Source of the DNA: Pseudomonadota bacterium
GTDB taxonomy: Bacteria; Pseudomonadota; Gammaproteobacteria; Burkholderiales; Rhodocyclaceae
NCBI GenBank assembly: GCA_018261905.1
Contig: JAGTRU010000039.1
Span: 1 to 38,744, forward strand
Length of the DNA: 38,744 nt
Direction: 5' to 3'
Shown: in pieces, positions 17,823-26,385 of the stretch
Numbering within the stretch: the stretch's first letter is position 1
How the letters are laid out: every line of letters begins with the position of its first letter
Notes under the pieces: generated by a model
The model's database searches: none
The model's input: only the letters and a program-made list of their open reading frames with translations
What the model was told of the DNA's origin: nothing
Translations under genes and position numbers: made by a program

Positions 17823-19478
17823 ATGAGTATTCGACGGCATCTGATTTTGTTGATCCTGGTGGCCATCGCGTCGCTGATTTTTCTCGGGGCCACCTCGTTT
17901 TTCCAGTTCCAGCGCAACACCGCGCAGGTGCGCGTCCTGACCGACGGCGCCTTGCCCGGCTTCCTGTCGGCGGCGGAACTGAGCGCCAAGCTGAAGGACA
18001 TGCAGATCGCCGTGACGGCCGTCGTCTATGCGCCGCCGACGGCAAGCCCGGCGCGCGAGGTGGTGGAGGCCGGCAAGAAAGGTCTGCAGGATGGCCTCGA
18101 AGAACAGGCGAGATTCGCCCAAAGTGCCGCCCAGCGCGGCCTGGTCGAGCAGGCACAGGAAAGCCTGAAAAATTACCTGGCGGCGATCGACGATGTCGTG
18201 CAGCAGCGCAGCAACGGCCAGCGGGTGATCGCCGAGGCGCTGCTCGACGCGGCGGTGGCCCAGTACCAGCAGGAATTGCAAAGCGTGCTCGAGACCCTGC
18301 GGGTGGAAAAACGGCGCTACAAGGAAGAGTCGGTCGCGGCCTTGCAGAGCGGCGTCGAGGAAGCGTCGCTCGGTCTCGGCCTGGCCATGGCGCTCGCCCT
18401 GAGCGTGCTGGTGGCGGCCGGCTACCGCCTTTATCGGCAGATTTCCCAGCCCCTGCAGGAGATGGAGCGGACGATGACGGAAATCGCCCAGTCGCTCGAT
18501 CTGACGCGGCGGGTGCCGGTGACCCGGCGCGACGAGATCGGCCAGGCGATCAGCGCCTTCAATTCGCTGCTCGACACCCTGCAGAGCAGCCTCTCGGAGA
18601 TGATCCTGATCATCAAGAACAATCAGGTGGCTTCGCTCGAAATGCATGAGTCGGCCGTCGTCCTGGCGCATATGGCGGCGGACGGAGATTCGGCGTCGCG
18701 GGGCATCCATTCGGCGGTGATGGAAATCCAGTCGCAGATCAATCACATCACCAGTCGGACGCGGGAGGCCGAAACGCTGACCACGGTGTCGGGCGAGCAG
18801 GCGACGGAAAACGGCCGGGTGATCCGCGAGACCGTCAACCGCATCCTCGAACTGGCGCACAGCGTCGGTACGGCATCCGGCCAGGTTTTTGCCCTGGTCC
18901 AGGCGGGCACCAGGATTGCCGACGTGGTCGCCGAAATTCGACAGATTGCCGACCAGACCAATTTGCTGGCCTTGAATGCCGCGATCGAGGCGGCGCGGGC
19001 CGGCGATTCGGGACGCGGTTTTGCCGTCGTCGCCGACGAGGTACGCAAGCTGGCCGAACGGGTATCGCAGGCCACGGCCTCGGTGGCGGTGCAGATCACG
19101 GCGATCGAGGAGACCTCCTCGACAACCGCCGAGTTGATGAACCGGGTCGTCGCCGACATGGAAAAAAGCATGGATCTGGCCAAGTCGGCCGGCCTTTCGA
19201 TGGGCTCGATCGAGGCCGCGGCGACGCAGGTGATTGGCGTTGTCGGCAATATCCAGCAACTGGTCGGGGTCGGCCGGACATCGAGTCACGATATCGTCGA
19301 CCAGGTCAGCACCATTCAGGCGCTGATGGGCAATGCCAATTCGGCGGCCAGCCATACCCGGAATCTGGCCGACGCCATTCGCCATATCTCGGGCCGCATG
19401 GGGACCATCGTCGATCGCTTTACCGTCGGCCATGAAAAACTGGCGCTGGGCGAGGAAATGGCTGGCGTCCGGCCCTAG
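17823..19478 (+). CDS. methyl-accepting chemotaxis protein (periplasmic helical sensor)
   Basis: A complete 551-residue chemoreceptor. TM1 at about 8-29, a periplasmic helical sensor of about 150 residues (four-helix-bundle type), TM2 near 182-203, HAMP (about 205-258, with [15 protein letters not shown]) and a signalling hairpin whose tip is [20 protein letters not shown] with [18 protein letters not shown] (about 372-412). ATG 17823 directly begins the TM1 segment ([12 protein letters not shown]). No CheR-docking pentapeptide at the end. It stands alone, with 163 bases of non-coding sequence before it. Ligand unknown. Confidence 0.94.
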   Translation: MSIRRHLILLILVAIASLIFLGATSFFQFQRNTAQVRVLTDGALPGFLSAAELSAKLKDMQIAVTAVVYAPPTASPAREVVEAGKKGLQDGLEEQARFAQSAAQRGLVEQAQESLKNYLAAIDDVVQQRSNGQRVIAEALLDAAVAQYQQELQSVLETLRVEKRRYKEESVAALQSGVEEASLGLGLAMALALSVLVAAGYRLYRQISQPLQEMERTMTEIAQSLDLTRRVPVTRRDEIGQAISAFNSLLDTLQSSLSEMILIIKNNQVASLEMHESAVVLAHMAADGDSASRGIHSAVMEIQSQINHITSRTREAETLTTVSGEQATENGRVIRETVNRILELAHSVGTASGQVFALVQAGTRIADVVAEIRQIADQTNLLALNAAIEAARAGDSGRGFAVVADEVRKLAERVSQATASVAVQITAIEETSSTTAELMNRVVADMEKSMDLAKSAGLSMGSIEAAATQVIGVVGNIQQLVGVGRTSSHDIVDQVSTIQALMGNANSAASHTRNLADAIRHISGRMGTIVDRFTVGHEKLALGEEMAGVRP

Positions 19479-19557
19479 GGAAAGGCCGAACAGCTTCCCT
19501 CGCCTGCGCGGCTGGCCGGCGATTCCCGTTGTGACTAGAAATAATTTCGCACGTCAT

Positions 19558-19584
19558 GGAATAAGCGCGGTCTGATCCCCGTAT
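19558..19584 (+). promoter_or_regulatory. ECF sigma-type promoter upstream of the lipoprotein-sigma operon
   Basis: GGAATAA (19558-19564), a 15-bp spacer and CGTAT (19580-19584) match the usual ECF pattern of an AAC/GAATA-type -35 and a CGT-containing -10. It lies 38 bases before the lipoprotein ATG and so in front of the ECF sigma gene itself, which suggests autoregulation. Sequence motif is seen; the sigma assignment is inferred. Confidence 0.6.
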
Positions 19585-19622
19585 ATCAAGGTGTAGTCCC
19601 CACCACACCGACGGAGATCCCC

Positions 19623-20009
19623 ATGAAAACGCCAAAATTTGTCCTCGCCCTGCTCGCTTCCGCGCTGCTCGGCGCCTGCGCCAGCCACCAAACCCACAGC
19701 GCCGCGCCGGCCATGATGTCCGGCGATATGCTGACGGCCAGCAACGGCATGACGCTTTATGTCTTCGACAAGGATGCCGCCGGCAGCGGCAAGAGCATGT
19801 GCAACGGTCCCTGCGCCAGCAACTGGCCGCCGCTCTACGTCATGGAGGGGGCTGCGGCGAGCGGCGACTATAGCGTCGTGACCCGTGACGATGCCAAGAA
19901 ACAGTGGGCTTTCAAGGGCAAGCCGCTGTATTTCTGGGCCAAGGACATGAAGCCGGGCGACAAGACCGGCGATGGTTTCAACAACGTCTGGCACGTCGCC
20001 AGGCCGTAA
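19623..20009 (+). CDS. COG4315-type lipoprotein with repeated YVFDKD-like motif
   Basis: A 128-residue lipoprotein with lipobox LLGAC (Cys19). The mature part is the small secreted repeat family COG4315 (Yx(F/W/Y)xxD): MTLYVFDKD...GKSMCNGPCASNWPPL and KGKPLYFWAKD...GFNNVWHV. The two Cys in MCNGPC are conserved in the family. Function is unknown; members are often under ECF sigma control. An ECF-like promoter lies 38 bases upstream and the ECF sigma gene begins 8 bases after the stop, so the three genes lipoprotein, sigma, anti-sigma probably form one stress-responsive operon. Confidence 0.88.
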   Translation: MKTPKFVLALLASALLGACASHQTHSAAPAMMSGDMLTASNGMTLYVFDKDAAGSGKSMCNGPCASNWPPLYVMEGAAASGDYSVVTRDDAKKQWAFKGKPLYFWAKDMKPGDKTGDGFNNVWHVARP

Positions 20010-20017
20010 GGCACAGC

Positions 20018-20518
20018 ATGGACAGCCACGCGATTCTCGGTGAAATTCCCCGCCTGCGCCGTTATGCGCGGGCGATGCTGGGTGATCGCGCGGCAGCGGA
20101 CGATCTCGTGCAAGATACCCTGGAACGCGCCTGGACGCGCTTTGCCCAGTGGCGGGTCGGCAGCGACCTGCGGGCCTGGCTGTTCGGCATCATGCATAAC
20201 CTGCGGGTCGATCAGTTGCGCCGCCCGGCGCTGGCCACGGCGCCGCTCGACGACTACGAAGAGCAGTGGGCGACGCGGCCGACGCAGAGCGACCAACTGG
20301 AAGTGATGGATCTGGCGAGCGCCCTCAGCCAACTGCCGGAAGAGCAGCGCGCCGTTGTCCTGCTGGTCGCGCTCGAGGACATGAGTTATGCCGAAGTCGC
20401 CGACGCCCTCGGCATTCCTGTCGGAACCGTCATGTCGCGTCTGGCGCGCGGGCGGGAAAGGCTGCGCCTGATCATGGCCGGCCAGTTGTCAGTAAATCAT
20501 CTGAGGGTTGTGCGATGA
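20018..20518 (+). CDS. ECF-family RNA polymerase sigma factor
   Basis: A 166-residue sigma factor with only regions 2 and 4: LRRYARAMLGDRAAADDLVQDTLERAW and LRAWLFGIMHNLRVDQLRR (region 2), then LSQLPEEQRAVVLLVALEDMSYAEVADALGIPVGTVMSRLARGRERLR (region 4 HTH). The start is the ATG at 20018 (MDSHAIL); the longer open frame upstream overlaps the lipoprotein gene. Its stop overlaps the anti-sigma start by 4 bp. Likely released by an envelope signal and directing the GGAATAA-CGTAT promoter upstream. Confidence 0.93.
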   Translation: MDSHAILGEIPRLRRYARAMLGDRAAADDLVQDTLERAWTRFAQWRVGSDLRAWLFGIMHNLRVDQLRRPALATAPLDDYEEQWATRPTQSDQLEVMDLASALSQLPEEQRAVVLLVALEDMSYAEVADALGIPVGTVMSRLARGRERLRLIMAGQLSVNHLRVVR

Positions 20519-21318
20519 GTCACCTCCCAATTAACGAAACCGATCTCCAGGCCTGGGTCGATGCGGCCTTGCCCGAGGCTCGCCGGGCCGAGGTCGAGGT
20601 CTATCTGGCCGGGCACCCGGAGGACTTCGAGCGAGTTCAGGCCTATCAGGCACAGAAAAAGGCGCTGCGGGCGATGTTCAATCCGGTGCTCGACGAGCCC
20701 TTGCCGGACAGCCTGCGAGCGGCCGCCGCACCGCCCGTCACGACGGCGGCTGCCCGGTGGTCGTCGCGGCTGGCCGGTTGGCCGGCCTGGCGCCTCGCTG
20801 CCGGTTTGCTGCTCGCCTTGCTGGGCGGGGCGACCGGCTGGCTGGCCCGCGGCCAGTATCCGGGGGGCGATGAACTGGCCCGAGTGGTGCCCCTGTACCG
20901 CCAGGCGGCGGTCGCCCATGCCGTTTTCAGCCCGGATGTCCGGCGCCCGGTCGAGGTCGGCGCCGAGCAGGAGGCGCAACTGGTCGCCTGGCTCTCGAAG
21001 CGCCTGGGGACCGCGGTCAAACCGCCCAAACTGGGGGAACTCGGTTTCGAACTGATCGGTGGCCGGCTGTTGCCCGGCAATAGCGGCCCGGTCGCCCAGT
21101 TCATGTACCAGGACGTGGCCGGGCAACGCCTGACCCTGTATGTCACGACGGAAAATCCGGGGAATCAGGAAACCGGTTTCCGCTTCGCCCAGGAAGGTCC
21201 GGTCAATGTCTTCTACTGGATCGACGGCAAGTTCGGCTATGCGCTCTCGGGCAGTATCGGCAAGGGCGAACTGGGCCGTCTCGCCACCCTGGTGTACGAC
21301 CAGCTCGAACGCAAATAA
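20515..21318 (+). CDS. membrane anti-sigma factor
   Basis: A 267-residue single-pass inner-membrane protein. Residues 1-80 form the cytoplasmic sigma-binding part (DLQAWVDAALPEARRAEVEVYL, typical of anti-sigma N-termini), TM at about 92-112, and a periplasmic sensor domain (about 115-267) ending NVFYWIDGKFGYALSG. The His-x3-Cys-x2-Cys zinc motif of ZAS anti-sigma factors is missing, so redox sensing by that motif is unlikely. Overlap with the sigma gene (ATGA) implies coupled translation at fixed ratio. The signal is unknown. Confidence 0.9.
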   Translation: MSHLPINETDLQAWVDAALPEARRAEVEVYLAGHPEDFERVQAYQAQKKALRAMFNPVLDEPLPDSLRAAAAPPVTTAAARWSSRLAGWPAWRLAAGLLLALLGGATGWLARGQYPGGDELARVVPLYRQAAVAHAVFSPDVRRPVEVGAEQEAQLVAWLSKRLGTAVKPPKLGELGFELIGGRLLPGNSGPVAQFMYQDVAGQRLTLYVTTENPGNQETGFRFAQEGPVNVFYWIDGKFGYALSGSIGKGELGRLATLVYDQLERK

Positions 21319-21342
21319 GGCAGCGCCGGCCGCTCGCCGGGG

Positions 21343-21975
21343 TTAGCGCGCCGCGGCTGGCGCGGCGCGCCGACTGGCCAGATAGGCGTTGAAACTGTCG
21401 TCCATGGCCCGCGACTTGGCGCCGAGGTAGGGGAAATGGCCGTAACGGATGGACAGTTCCTCTTCCGCCGTCGCCGCCCCGGCCCCTTGCGACAGACGAT
21501 AGATCGCCGTGATCAGGCCGGTGCGGTCGGCGCCATCCCAGCAATGAACGAGCAGCGGCTTTGGGGCCTGGGCGATGAGCGCCTGGATCTCGGCGATCTG
21601 CTGCAGGCTGACCGGCTGGCGTGCCGAGATCGGGTAATCTAGCTGCCTGACGCCGGCCCCGGTGGTGACGGCGATTTCCTCGTCATACCAGGGCTTGCCG
21701 GCATTCGGCCCGCGCAGGTTGAGGACCGAGCGGATGCCGTAGCGCTCGATGGCGCTCGCCAGTTCCTGCGGTGACAGTTGGGCGGAACGGTAATACCGCC
21801 CGGCCTCGACTTCATGAAAATTATTGCTCACCTGCAAATAACCGTAAAAACCGCCGACGACGATCAGCAGCGCACCGACGCCAGCGAGCAGGAGCTTCCT
21901 CGCGGCGCGCAGCCGGCGCCGCAACGGCGTCGGCTTGGCCGGGGAGGGGGCGGGCGGAACGGGGGAGGTGGGCAT
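21343..21975 (-). CDS. membrane-anchored dual-specificity/tyrosine phosphatase
   Basis: A 210-residue protein with a Pro-rich basic N-terminus, one TM (about 28-47) and a phosphatase domain. The catalytic P-loop is HCWDGADRTG, with Cys145 and Arg151 in the Cys-x5-Arg spacing; RSVLNLRG and the aspartate-rich region before it fit DSP/Siw14-like phosphatases. Orientation (positive N-terminus, then TM) puts the enzyme in the periplasm. Targets may be phosphotyrosine proteins, inositol or other phosphates. It converges on the anti-sigma gene with 24 bases between stops. Confidence 0.88.
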   Translation of the reverse strand: MPTSPVPPAPSPAKPTPLRRRLRAARKLLLAGVGALLIVVGGFYGYLQVSNNFHEVEAGRYYRSAQLSPQELASAIERYGIRSVLNLRGPNAGKPWYDEEIAVTTGAGVRQLDYPISARQPVSLQQIAEIQALIAQAPKPLLVHCWDGADRTGLITAIYRLSQGAGAATAEEELSIRYGHFPYLGAKSRAMDDSFNAYLASRRAAPAAAR

Positions 21976-22128
21976 GGGGTGGGTCTCGTCCGCGGCTGGA
22001 GAGAGCCGGCGGCGCAGTCAGGGGAAGTCAAATATAAAGTGGGCGGCCCGCCGAGTCAAAGAACGGGTGGGGTTGTCCCTGTATTCGCTTCGTTGCGGCG
22101 CCTTGCCGGGTGGTGGCGGCAATATTCG

Positions 22129-22158
22129 TTGGCTTCCGCTCCATGCCTTGGTTACAAT
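22129..22158 (+). promoter_or_regulatory. candidate sigma-70 promoter before the Mrr-like gene
   Basis: TTGGCT (22129-22134) and TACAAT (22153-22158) with an 18-bp spacer form a reasonable sigma-70 promoter. It covers an upstream in-frame ATG at 22157, which is why the gene start is placed at 22193. Confidence 0.5.
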
Positions 22159-22192
22159 GCGGCAAATACACATTTGTCATGGTTCTCGCGCT

Positions 22193-23020
22193 ATGGGACA
22201 TCTGCACAAGGCTGGTTTGGTCGATTTCGTCGTCGAGTCGTCCTGGCCTGTCTCCGCCATGATTTCCGGTGCCTGCCTGGTCGTCGGCTACGGCCTGGGG
22301 CCGGCGGTGCTGCCCAACCTGGCCGGCGGGCCATTGTTGTCCTTGGTCAGCCTGCTGCTGGCGGCGGCCTGGGCCTTGATTGCCTTGCTCAAATACCGCT
22401 CCGGTCGGGCCTTGGCGCGGCGCCAGGCGTTTCCGGAAAGGCTGCGGCGCGATCCGGTGTTCGGTGCGTTGCCGCTGGCCGAGATGCTGGCGGCCAATGC
22501 GAAATGCGAGCCGGTGTTGGCGGAGGAGGCGCCGCCGGTGGCCGGCGAATGGTCGGTCGAACTGCTGCAATCCCTCGCCCCGGCGCGCTTCGCGGCGTTG
22601 TGCCGGGAGTTCTACGCGGTCAAGGGACTGCGTAGCGAATGCCCGGCGGGTAGCGCCGATCTGTTGCTCTATTCCGATGCGGCGGGGGCGGTGAGCGCCA
22701 TCGTCCGCTGCCTGGCCGCCACGGATCAGCCAGTCGGGGTCACGGCGCTTTGCGAACTGCGGGCGGCGATGGAGCGCGCGCAGGTGAGCAAGGCATTTTT
22801 CATGAGCCGCGGCGGCTTTACCGACGAGGCCAGGGCGTTTGCCGCGCTTCACCGGATCACGCTGATCGATGGCGCGATGTTGCGCCAGATGTTGCAGCGC
22901 CTGCCGGCTATCCCGCGCCTGCAGCTACTGGCCCTGGCGACCACCGGCCAGGCGAGGATTCCCGGGTATGCCGGCTGTCGGCACGAGATTGCCGATCTTG
23001 CCTACCGCCAGGCGGCCTGA
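22193..23020 (+). CDS. Mrr-type restriction-endonuclease-like membrane protein, catalytic Lys lost
   Basis: A 275-residue protein: two hydrophobic segments (about 20-40 and 46-67), then an Mrr_cat-like domain (about 123-235) reading LLQSLAPARFAALCREFYAVKGL, GSADLLLYSD and AIVRCLA, followed by GVTALCELRAAMERAQVSKAFFMSRGGFTDEARAFA. Relatives carry QCK at the end of the catalytic strand (D-Xn-QxK). Here Asp156 is kept but the Gln and Lys positions read Arg172 and Leu174, so cleavage activity is doubtful. Possibly a non-catalytic DNA-binding or signalling version. It stands alone, with no methylase or other defence gene nearby. The start is uncertain between 22193 and 22157. Confidence 0.78.
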   Translation: MGHLHKAGLVDFVVESSWPVSAMISGACLVVGYGLGPAVLPNLAGGPLLSLVSLLLAAAWALIALLKYRSGRALARRQAFPERLRRDPVFGALPLAEMLAANAKCEPVLAEEAPPVAGEWSVELLQSLAPARFAALCREFYAVKGLRSECPAGSADLLLYSDAAGAVSAIVRCLAATDQPVGVTALCELRAAMERAQVSKAFFMSRGGFTDEARAFAALHRITLIDGAMLRQMLQRLPAIPRLQLLALATTGQARIPGYAGCRHEIADLAYRQAA

Positions 23021-23054
23021 GCGCCGGGCCTGGGGTTTATCCCAGAAAACGGAA

Positions 23055-23203
23055 TTAAACCGCAGAGACGCAGAGATGCTGAGGAAAAACAGAGGCGTGA
23101 GTGGACTATTCGGCCGATCTTTTGGGTGAGCTGAAAAAACGATGCAAGCCACTGTTTCTACGTTCTTCTCTGCTTCTCTGCGACTCTGCGGTAAGGTTTT
23201 CAG
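23055..23203 (+). repeat. dispersed GCAGAG repeat, copy 1
   Basis: An intergenic repeat of about 150 bp: it begins ACCGCAGAGACGCAGAG, holds GTGAGCTG-AAAAACGATGCAAGC in the middle and ends with CTCTGC-type bases complementary to the start, so the whole unit can fold back. Copies lie at 28963-29110 (same orientation), 32931-33030 and 36279-36345 (opposite orientation, shortened). No coding content. Confidence 0.85.
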
Positions 23204-23205
23204 GT

Positions 23206-23817
23206 TTACTTGGGCAGCAACAGCGAGAAGCGGGCGCCGTTGGCGTTGCTCAGCCTGACGTAGCCCTCGCGCCCGCCGTTGCGATGGAGGGCAGCGACCC
23301 GGCCGGCCAGGTGCAGGCCGAGACCGGTGCCCTCTCGGCTGATGGGCTGGATGGCGAGGGCCTGGTCGAGCATGTTTGGCGGGTAGCCGGGGCCGTCATC
23401 GTGCACGCTGAATTCCAGCCATTCGCCGTCCGCCACGGCGCTTAAACGAATCTCCCGGCGGGCATGGCGCAAGGCGTTGTAGAGGGCATCCTGGAGCACC
23501 ATCTTGACCAGGTTTTCATCGTAGAACCAGAGGTTTGGCGCGGCGCTCAGCTCGACGGCGAAGTGCAGCGCGCTTTGCTTGCCGAACTCGGCGGCCAGCT
23601 CGGCGAGCAGATCGGCGGGGGTCCGGGCCTCGATGTCGCTGAGCAGACCGCCGCTGTCGGCCTTGTAGAGGGCGAGGAGACGACTCAGCGTGGCGGCGGC
23701 TTCGAGCACGCCGCGCATGGTCGCGCTGTCGCCCTGGTCTTCGGCGCGATTGGCGAGCACGGCCAGACGATTCTTGACGTCGTGAATGGTGACCGCCGCC
23801 AGATCGACGAAATTCAC
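23206..23817 (-). CDS. short soluble sensor histidine kinase
   Basis: A 203-residue kinase with no membrane segment or sensory domain. His12 sits in AAVTIHDVKNRLAVL, an unusual H-box with Asp-Val-Lys-Asn instead of the E-x-x-T/N form. The HATPase has an N-box (MVLQDALYNALRHA), DDGPGYPP and EGTGLGLHLAGRVA. Its start overlaps the REC-TPR gene stop by 4 bp, so it is the second gene of a two-gene operon and very likely works with that regulator. Sensing must come from partner proteins. Confidence 0.87.
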   Translation of the reverse strand: MNFVDLAAVTIHDVKNRLAVLANRAEDQGDSATMRGVLEAAATLSRLLALYKADSGGLLSDIEARTPADLLAELAAEFGKQSALHFAVELSAAPNLWFYDENLVKMVLQDALYNALRHARREIRLSAVADGEWLEFSVHDDGPGYPPNMLDQALAIQPISREGTGLGLHLAGRVAALHRNGGREGYVRLSNANGARFSLLLPK

Positions 23818-25439
23818 TGGCGGCTTCCCGGGGCGTATTTGCCGCGAATCCGCTTGGTCAATTCGGCCATCTCGGTCAGTTTCGGGTAGCTCGGGGCTTT
23901 GTTCAGCACCGCCTGTTGGAAGGCTTGCGCCGCTTGCAGCTTGGCCGGATCGAGGCCGTTGGCGTGGATGTCGAAGAACAGGGCGAGCGCCGCGTTGGCG
24001 ACGATTTGCAGGTTGCCGGGCAGGCGGTTGGCGGCGTCGGTGAGCATTTCGGCGGCCGCGGCGAGATCGCCGGCTTTGGCGCGCTTAACCGCCTCGTTAT
24101 TGAGTTCGATAATTTCGCGGATACTTTCGCTGACCAGTTGTTCGGCCAGTTCGGGGGCGCCGTTGTCGCGCAAGATCGTCGATACCCGGCCGTGCAGTTC
24201 CGTCGAATCCGGATTGCTTTGCACCAGGTTTTTGAGCAATTCCTGCGCTGCATCCTGCTGGCCGATGGTCAGGCAAGCCTTGGCGATGGCCATCACCGAC
24301 TGCTCGGGCAGTTTGCTCGGATCGTTCTGCATGGCGCGTTGCAGTGCTTCGTTGGCCTTTTCCGGATGGCCGGCGCGTTGTTGGGCGATCGCTTCGACCG
24401 AGGCCAGCAACGGATCGTTGGCGTCATTCTTGAAAGTGGTGCGCGCTTCTTCGAGTAGGGCGACCGCCTTGTCGGGTTCGCCCATTTCGGTCAGGGCGTT
24501 GCCGAGGCGGGCAAAATCGTGGGTTTCGCGCAAGGGCGAGTTGCGGGTTTTCTTGATCACCAGGCCGAGCGCCTGTTCGACCCGGGAATAGTCGCCCTGT
24601 CCTTCGGCGACGGTGGCGATCGCCCGATGGCGGGCCAGCGAGTTGGGCGAAATCAGGCAGGCATTGTCGAGCACGGCCAGTGCGGCCTGGTTGTCGCCGG
24701 CCGCCTGATGCAGGTGGCCGAGCATGTCGTAAGCCACCATCAGTTTCGGCGCTTCGCTGATCAACTGCTCTAGCGTCTGCTTGCTGCGCGCCGGGTCGCC
24801 GATTTGCTGGAAGGCCTTGGCCAGGCCGAGCTTGGCCCAGGGCAGGGGGCGCATGGCGAGCGCCTGCTGGTAGAACTCGATGGCCGCTGCAGCCTGGCCG
24901 GAGAGGATCAGGGCATTGCCCTTGATGCGCAGGACATCGACGTAGTAGCGGTCCTTGGCGGCGAGGATTTCATCACAGGCAGCGATGACCTCGGGCCAGT
25001 TGCCCTTGTTTTGCATCTGGTCGACTTTGGCCAGGCGAATCTTCTTTTCGAGCAGGCGCTGCAGGCGGCTCTTCAGGGTGTCGGCGGTGAAGGGCTTGAG
25101 CAGGTAGTCGTCGGGCAGGCATTCGGCGGCCGTGACGACGCTTTCGTAACTCTTCTCGGCGGTGATCATTACGAACACCACGTCGCGGCCGATGATCCGG
25201 CGGTTGCGCAGGTATTCCAGGAATTGCTGACCGTCGGTGCCGCCGGCCAGGTAAAAGTCACAAAGAATGACGTCGAAGGTATTGGTTTTCAGTTGCTCCA
25301 GCGAATCCTTGACGGTGGCACTGACCGCGATGTTTTCACACCCCAGACTGCCCACTTGGCTGCGCAGCGTGCTGCGCATATCGGGCTGGTCGTCAAGGAT
25401 CAGAACGCGTTTGTCGGCGAAGGGTGTTCGGATAGCCAT
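23814..25439 (-). CDS. response regulator with C-terminal TPR domain
   Basis: A 541-residue cytoplasmic protein: receiver domain 1-125 (acid pair DD at 16-17, phosphoacceptor Asp61 in VILCDFYLAGG, Lys near 117 in YLLKPF), then about 10 TPR-like helical repeats to the end. No DNA-binding domain; output is through protein-protein contact. Similar REC-TPR proteins occur in proteobacteria beside chemotaxis-like or histidine kinase genes. The 4-bp overlap with the soluble kinase gene downstream identifies its probable partner. Confidence 0.9.
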   Translation of the reverse strand: MAIRTPFADKRVLILDDQPDMRSTLRSQVGSLGCENIAVSATVKDSLEQLKTNTFDVILCDFYLAGGTDGQQFLEYLRNRRIIGRDVVFVMITAEKSYESVVTAAECLPDDYLLKPFTADTLKSRLQRLLEKKIRLAKVDQMQNKGNWPEVIAACDEILAAKDRYYVDVLRIKGNALILSGQAAAAIEFYQQALAMRPLPWAKLGLAKAFQQIGDPARSKQTLEQLISEAPKLMVAYDMLGHLHQAAGDNQAALAVLDNACLISPNSLARHRAIATVAEGQGDYSRVEQALGLVIKKTRNSPLRETHDFARLGNALTEMGEPDKAVALLEEARTTFKNDANDPLLASVEAIAQQRAGHPEKANEALQRAMQNDPSKLPEQSVMAIAKACLTIGQQDAAQELLKNLVQSNPDSTELHGRVSTILRDNGAPELAEQLVSESIREIIELNNEAVKRAKAGDLAAAAEMLTDAANRLPGNLQIVANAALALFFDIHANGLDPAKLQAAQAFQQAVLNKAPSYPKLTEMAELTKRIRGKYAPGSRQ

Positions 25440-25855
25440 TACTGTCGGTTGTCGTGAGCAAAACGCAAGTATGCCACTGTGCGCCGGAGGCGCAGGGATT
25501 TTGCCGGCGGGCGGGACGCTGTGTGCAATGCCGGCGGAATCGTCGGGGCCGCAACGGTGAAGAATCGTCGGGGGAAAAACCTCCGTGACCCTGCGCTAAG
25601 GTTCCCGGGGGAATCGCCCTACGGTGCCTGGTAGACCAGGCTGCTGGCCGGCGGCGGGGATCGCCCGCCGCCGGTGACCGAACGTCAAGGAAATGCTGAT
25701 CAATTTCTCACCCGGCAGAGCGGCTTCAGCCGCGATCAGTAACTCCCGCCAACGGATTTGTTCAGCGTTTACCCAAGCCTGACTCAACCGCCCGTCAGCC
25801 AACATCAAGCCAGTCCGCTTGGCGTTGATCTTGGCCTGGTCTCAGGCGCGGTCGG
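25440..25855. other. gene-poor stretch with a long GC hairpin
   Basis: 416 bases without a convincing gene. It holds an 11-bp perfect hairpin (CCGGCGGCGGG / CCCGCCGCCGG, 25648-25674, no T run) and a small palindrome GCGGCTTCAGCCGC (25720-25733), related to the REP-like pair at 29.2 kb. A 70-codon minus-strand frame (25596-25808) has coding-like composition but no recognisable family and may be a gene remnant. Confidence 0.55.
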
Positions 25856-26197
25856 TCAGGCGGCTTTTTTTTGGGAGCACACCGTTTCCCAGGTATTTTG
25901 CCAGAAACGGTAGGCGTTTTCGGTGGCGGTCAGGGAGAGCAGCGACATCCGGCTCTGGTGGTGACAGATCCACGCCAGGCGTGGGGCCGGCGTCAGGCTG
26001 TAGACGGGGGGGCTGCCGACTTCGTCTTCGACGATGGACAGGAAGCGTTCGACGGCCAGGCCCCAGTATTCGGAGCCTTCGGCTTTGCCGGCGAGGTATT
26101 CGGCTTCCGAGATGGCGCGACGCCAAAGCTTGAGGGCCAGTTCATCGCTGATGCCGGCCTTTCTGGCGATCCACGGGAGGATTTTCGGTGCTTTCAT
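25856..26197 (-). CDS. conserved hypothetical protein
   Basis: A 113-residue soluble protein beginning MKAPKILPWIARKAGISDELALKLWRR-like (two short blocks: KAPKILPWIARKAG and SDELALKLWRRA); this opening looks like a small betaproteobacterial family without an assigned domain. It is helical, with Trp-rich segments (AWICHHQSRMSL, NAYRFWQNTW). An AGGAG site eight bases before the ATG supports translation. It diverges from uvrD across an AT-rich 246-bp region with palindromic sites. Function unknown. Confidence 0.75.
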   Translation of the reverse strand: MKAPKILPWIARKAGISDELALKLWRRAISEAEYLAGKAEGSEYWGLAVERFLSIVEDEVGSPPVYSLTPAPRLAWICHHQSRMSLLSLTATENAYRFWQNTWETVCSQKKAA

Positions 26198-26293
26198 GCG
26201 GTTTCTCCTGTTGCTACTTTGTGGTGGTAACCACGTGCTGTTTTGATTGCCTCATGGGCTTAAAGTTTTTGTGCACTGCAATATATTTTTTGC

Positions 26294-26305
26294 CAAGTAT
26301 ACTTG
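26294..26305. promoter_or_regulatory. perfect 12-bp palindrome between the small gene and uvrD
   Basis: CAAGTATACTTG is a perfect palindrome in the AT-rich divergent intergenic region. Palindromes with a GTATAC centre are typical of homodimeric repressors, including GntR/FadR-type proteins. Regulator unknown. Confidence 0.45.
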
Positions 26306-26368
26306 TGGCCTTTTATCGCCGGGCAAAAAATTGTTGCCAGCCAATTGCTGCGTTGCACAATTGCAACA

Positions 26369-26385
26369 AATTGGTAATACCAATT
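26369..26385. promoter_or_regulatory. PdhR/LldR-type GntR operator-like palindrome before uvrD
   Basis: AATTGGTAATACCAATT has perfect 8-bp arms around a central A and fits the ATTGGTnnnACCAAT consensus of PdhR, LldR and related FadR-subfamily GntR regulators. It lies 58 bases before the uvrD ATG, where a bound repressor could block transcription. No GntR gene is in the window, so the regulator would act from elsewhere. Confidence 0.55.

Noticed and set aside
17796..19433. Long minus-strand open frame
   Set aside because: It is antisense to the chemoreceptor gene; His/Arg-rich with no motif.
22193..23020. Active restriction system
   Set aside because: No methyltransferase or specificity gene is nearby and the catalytic Lys is absent.
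25596..25808. Small minus-strand frame of 70 codons
   Set aside because: Composition looks coding-like but there is no ribosome site or known family; noted only as a possible remnant.
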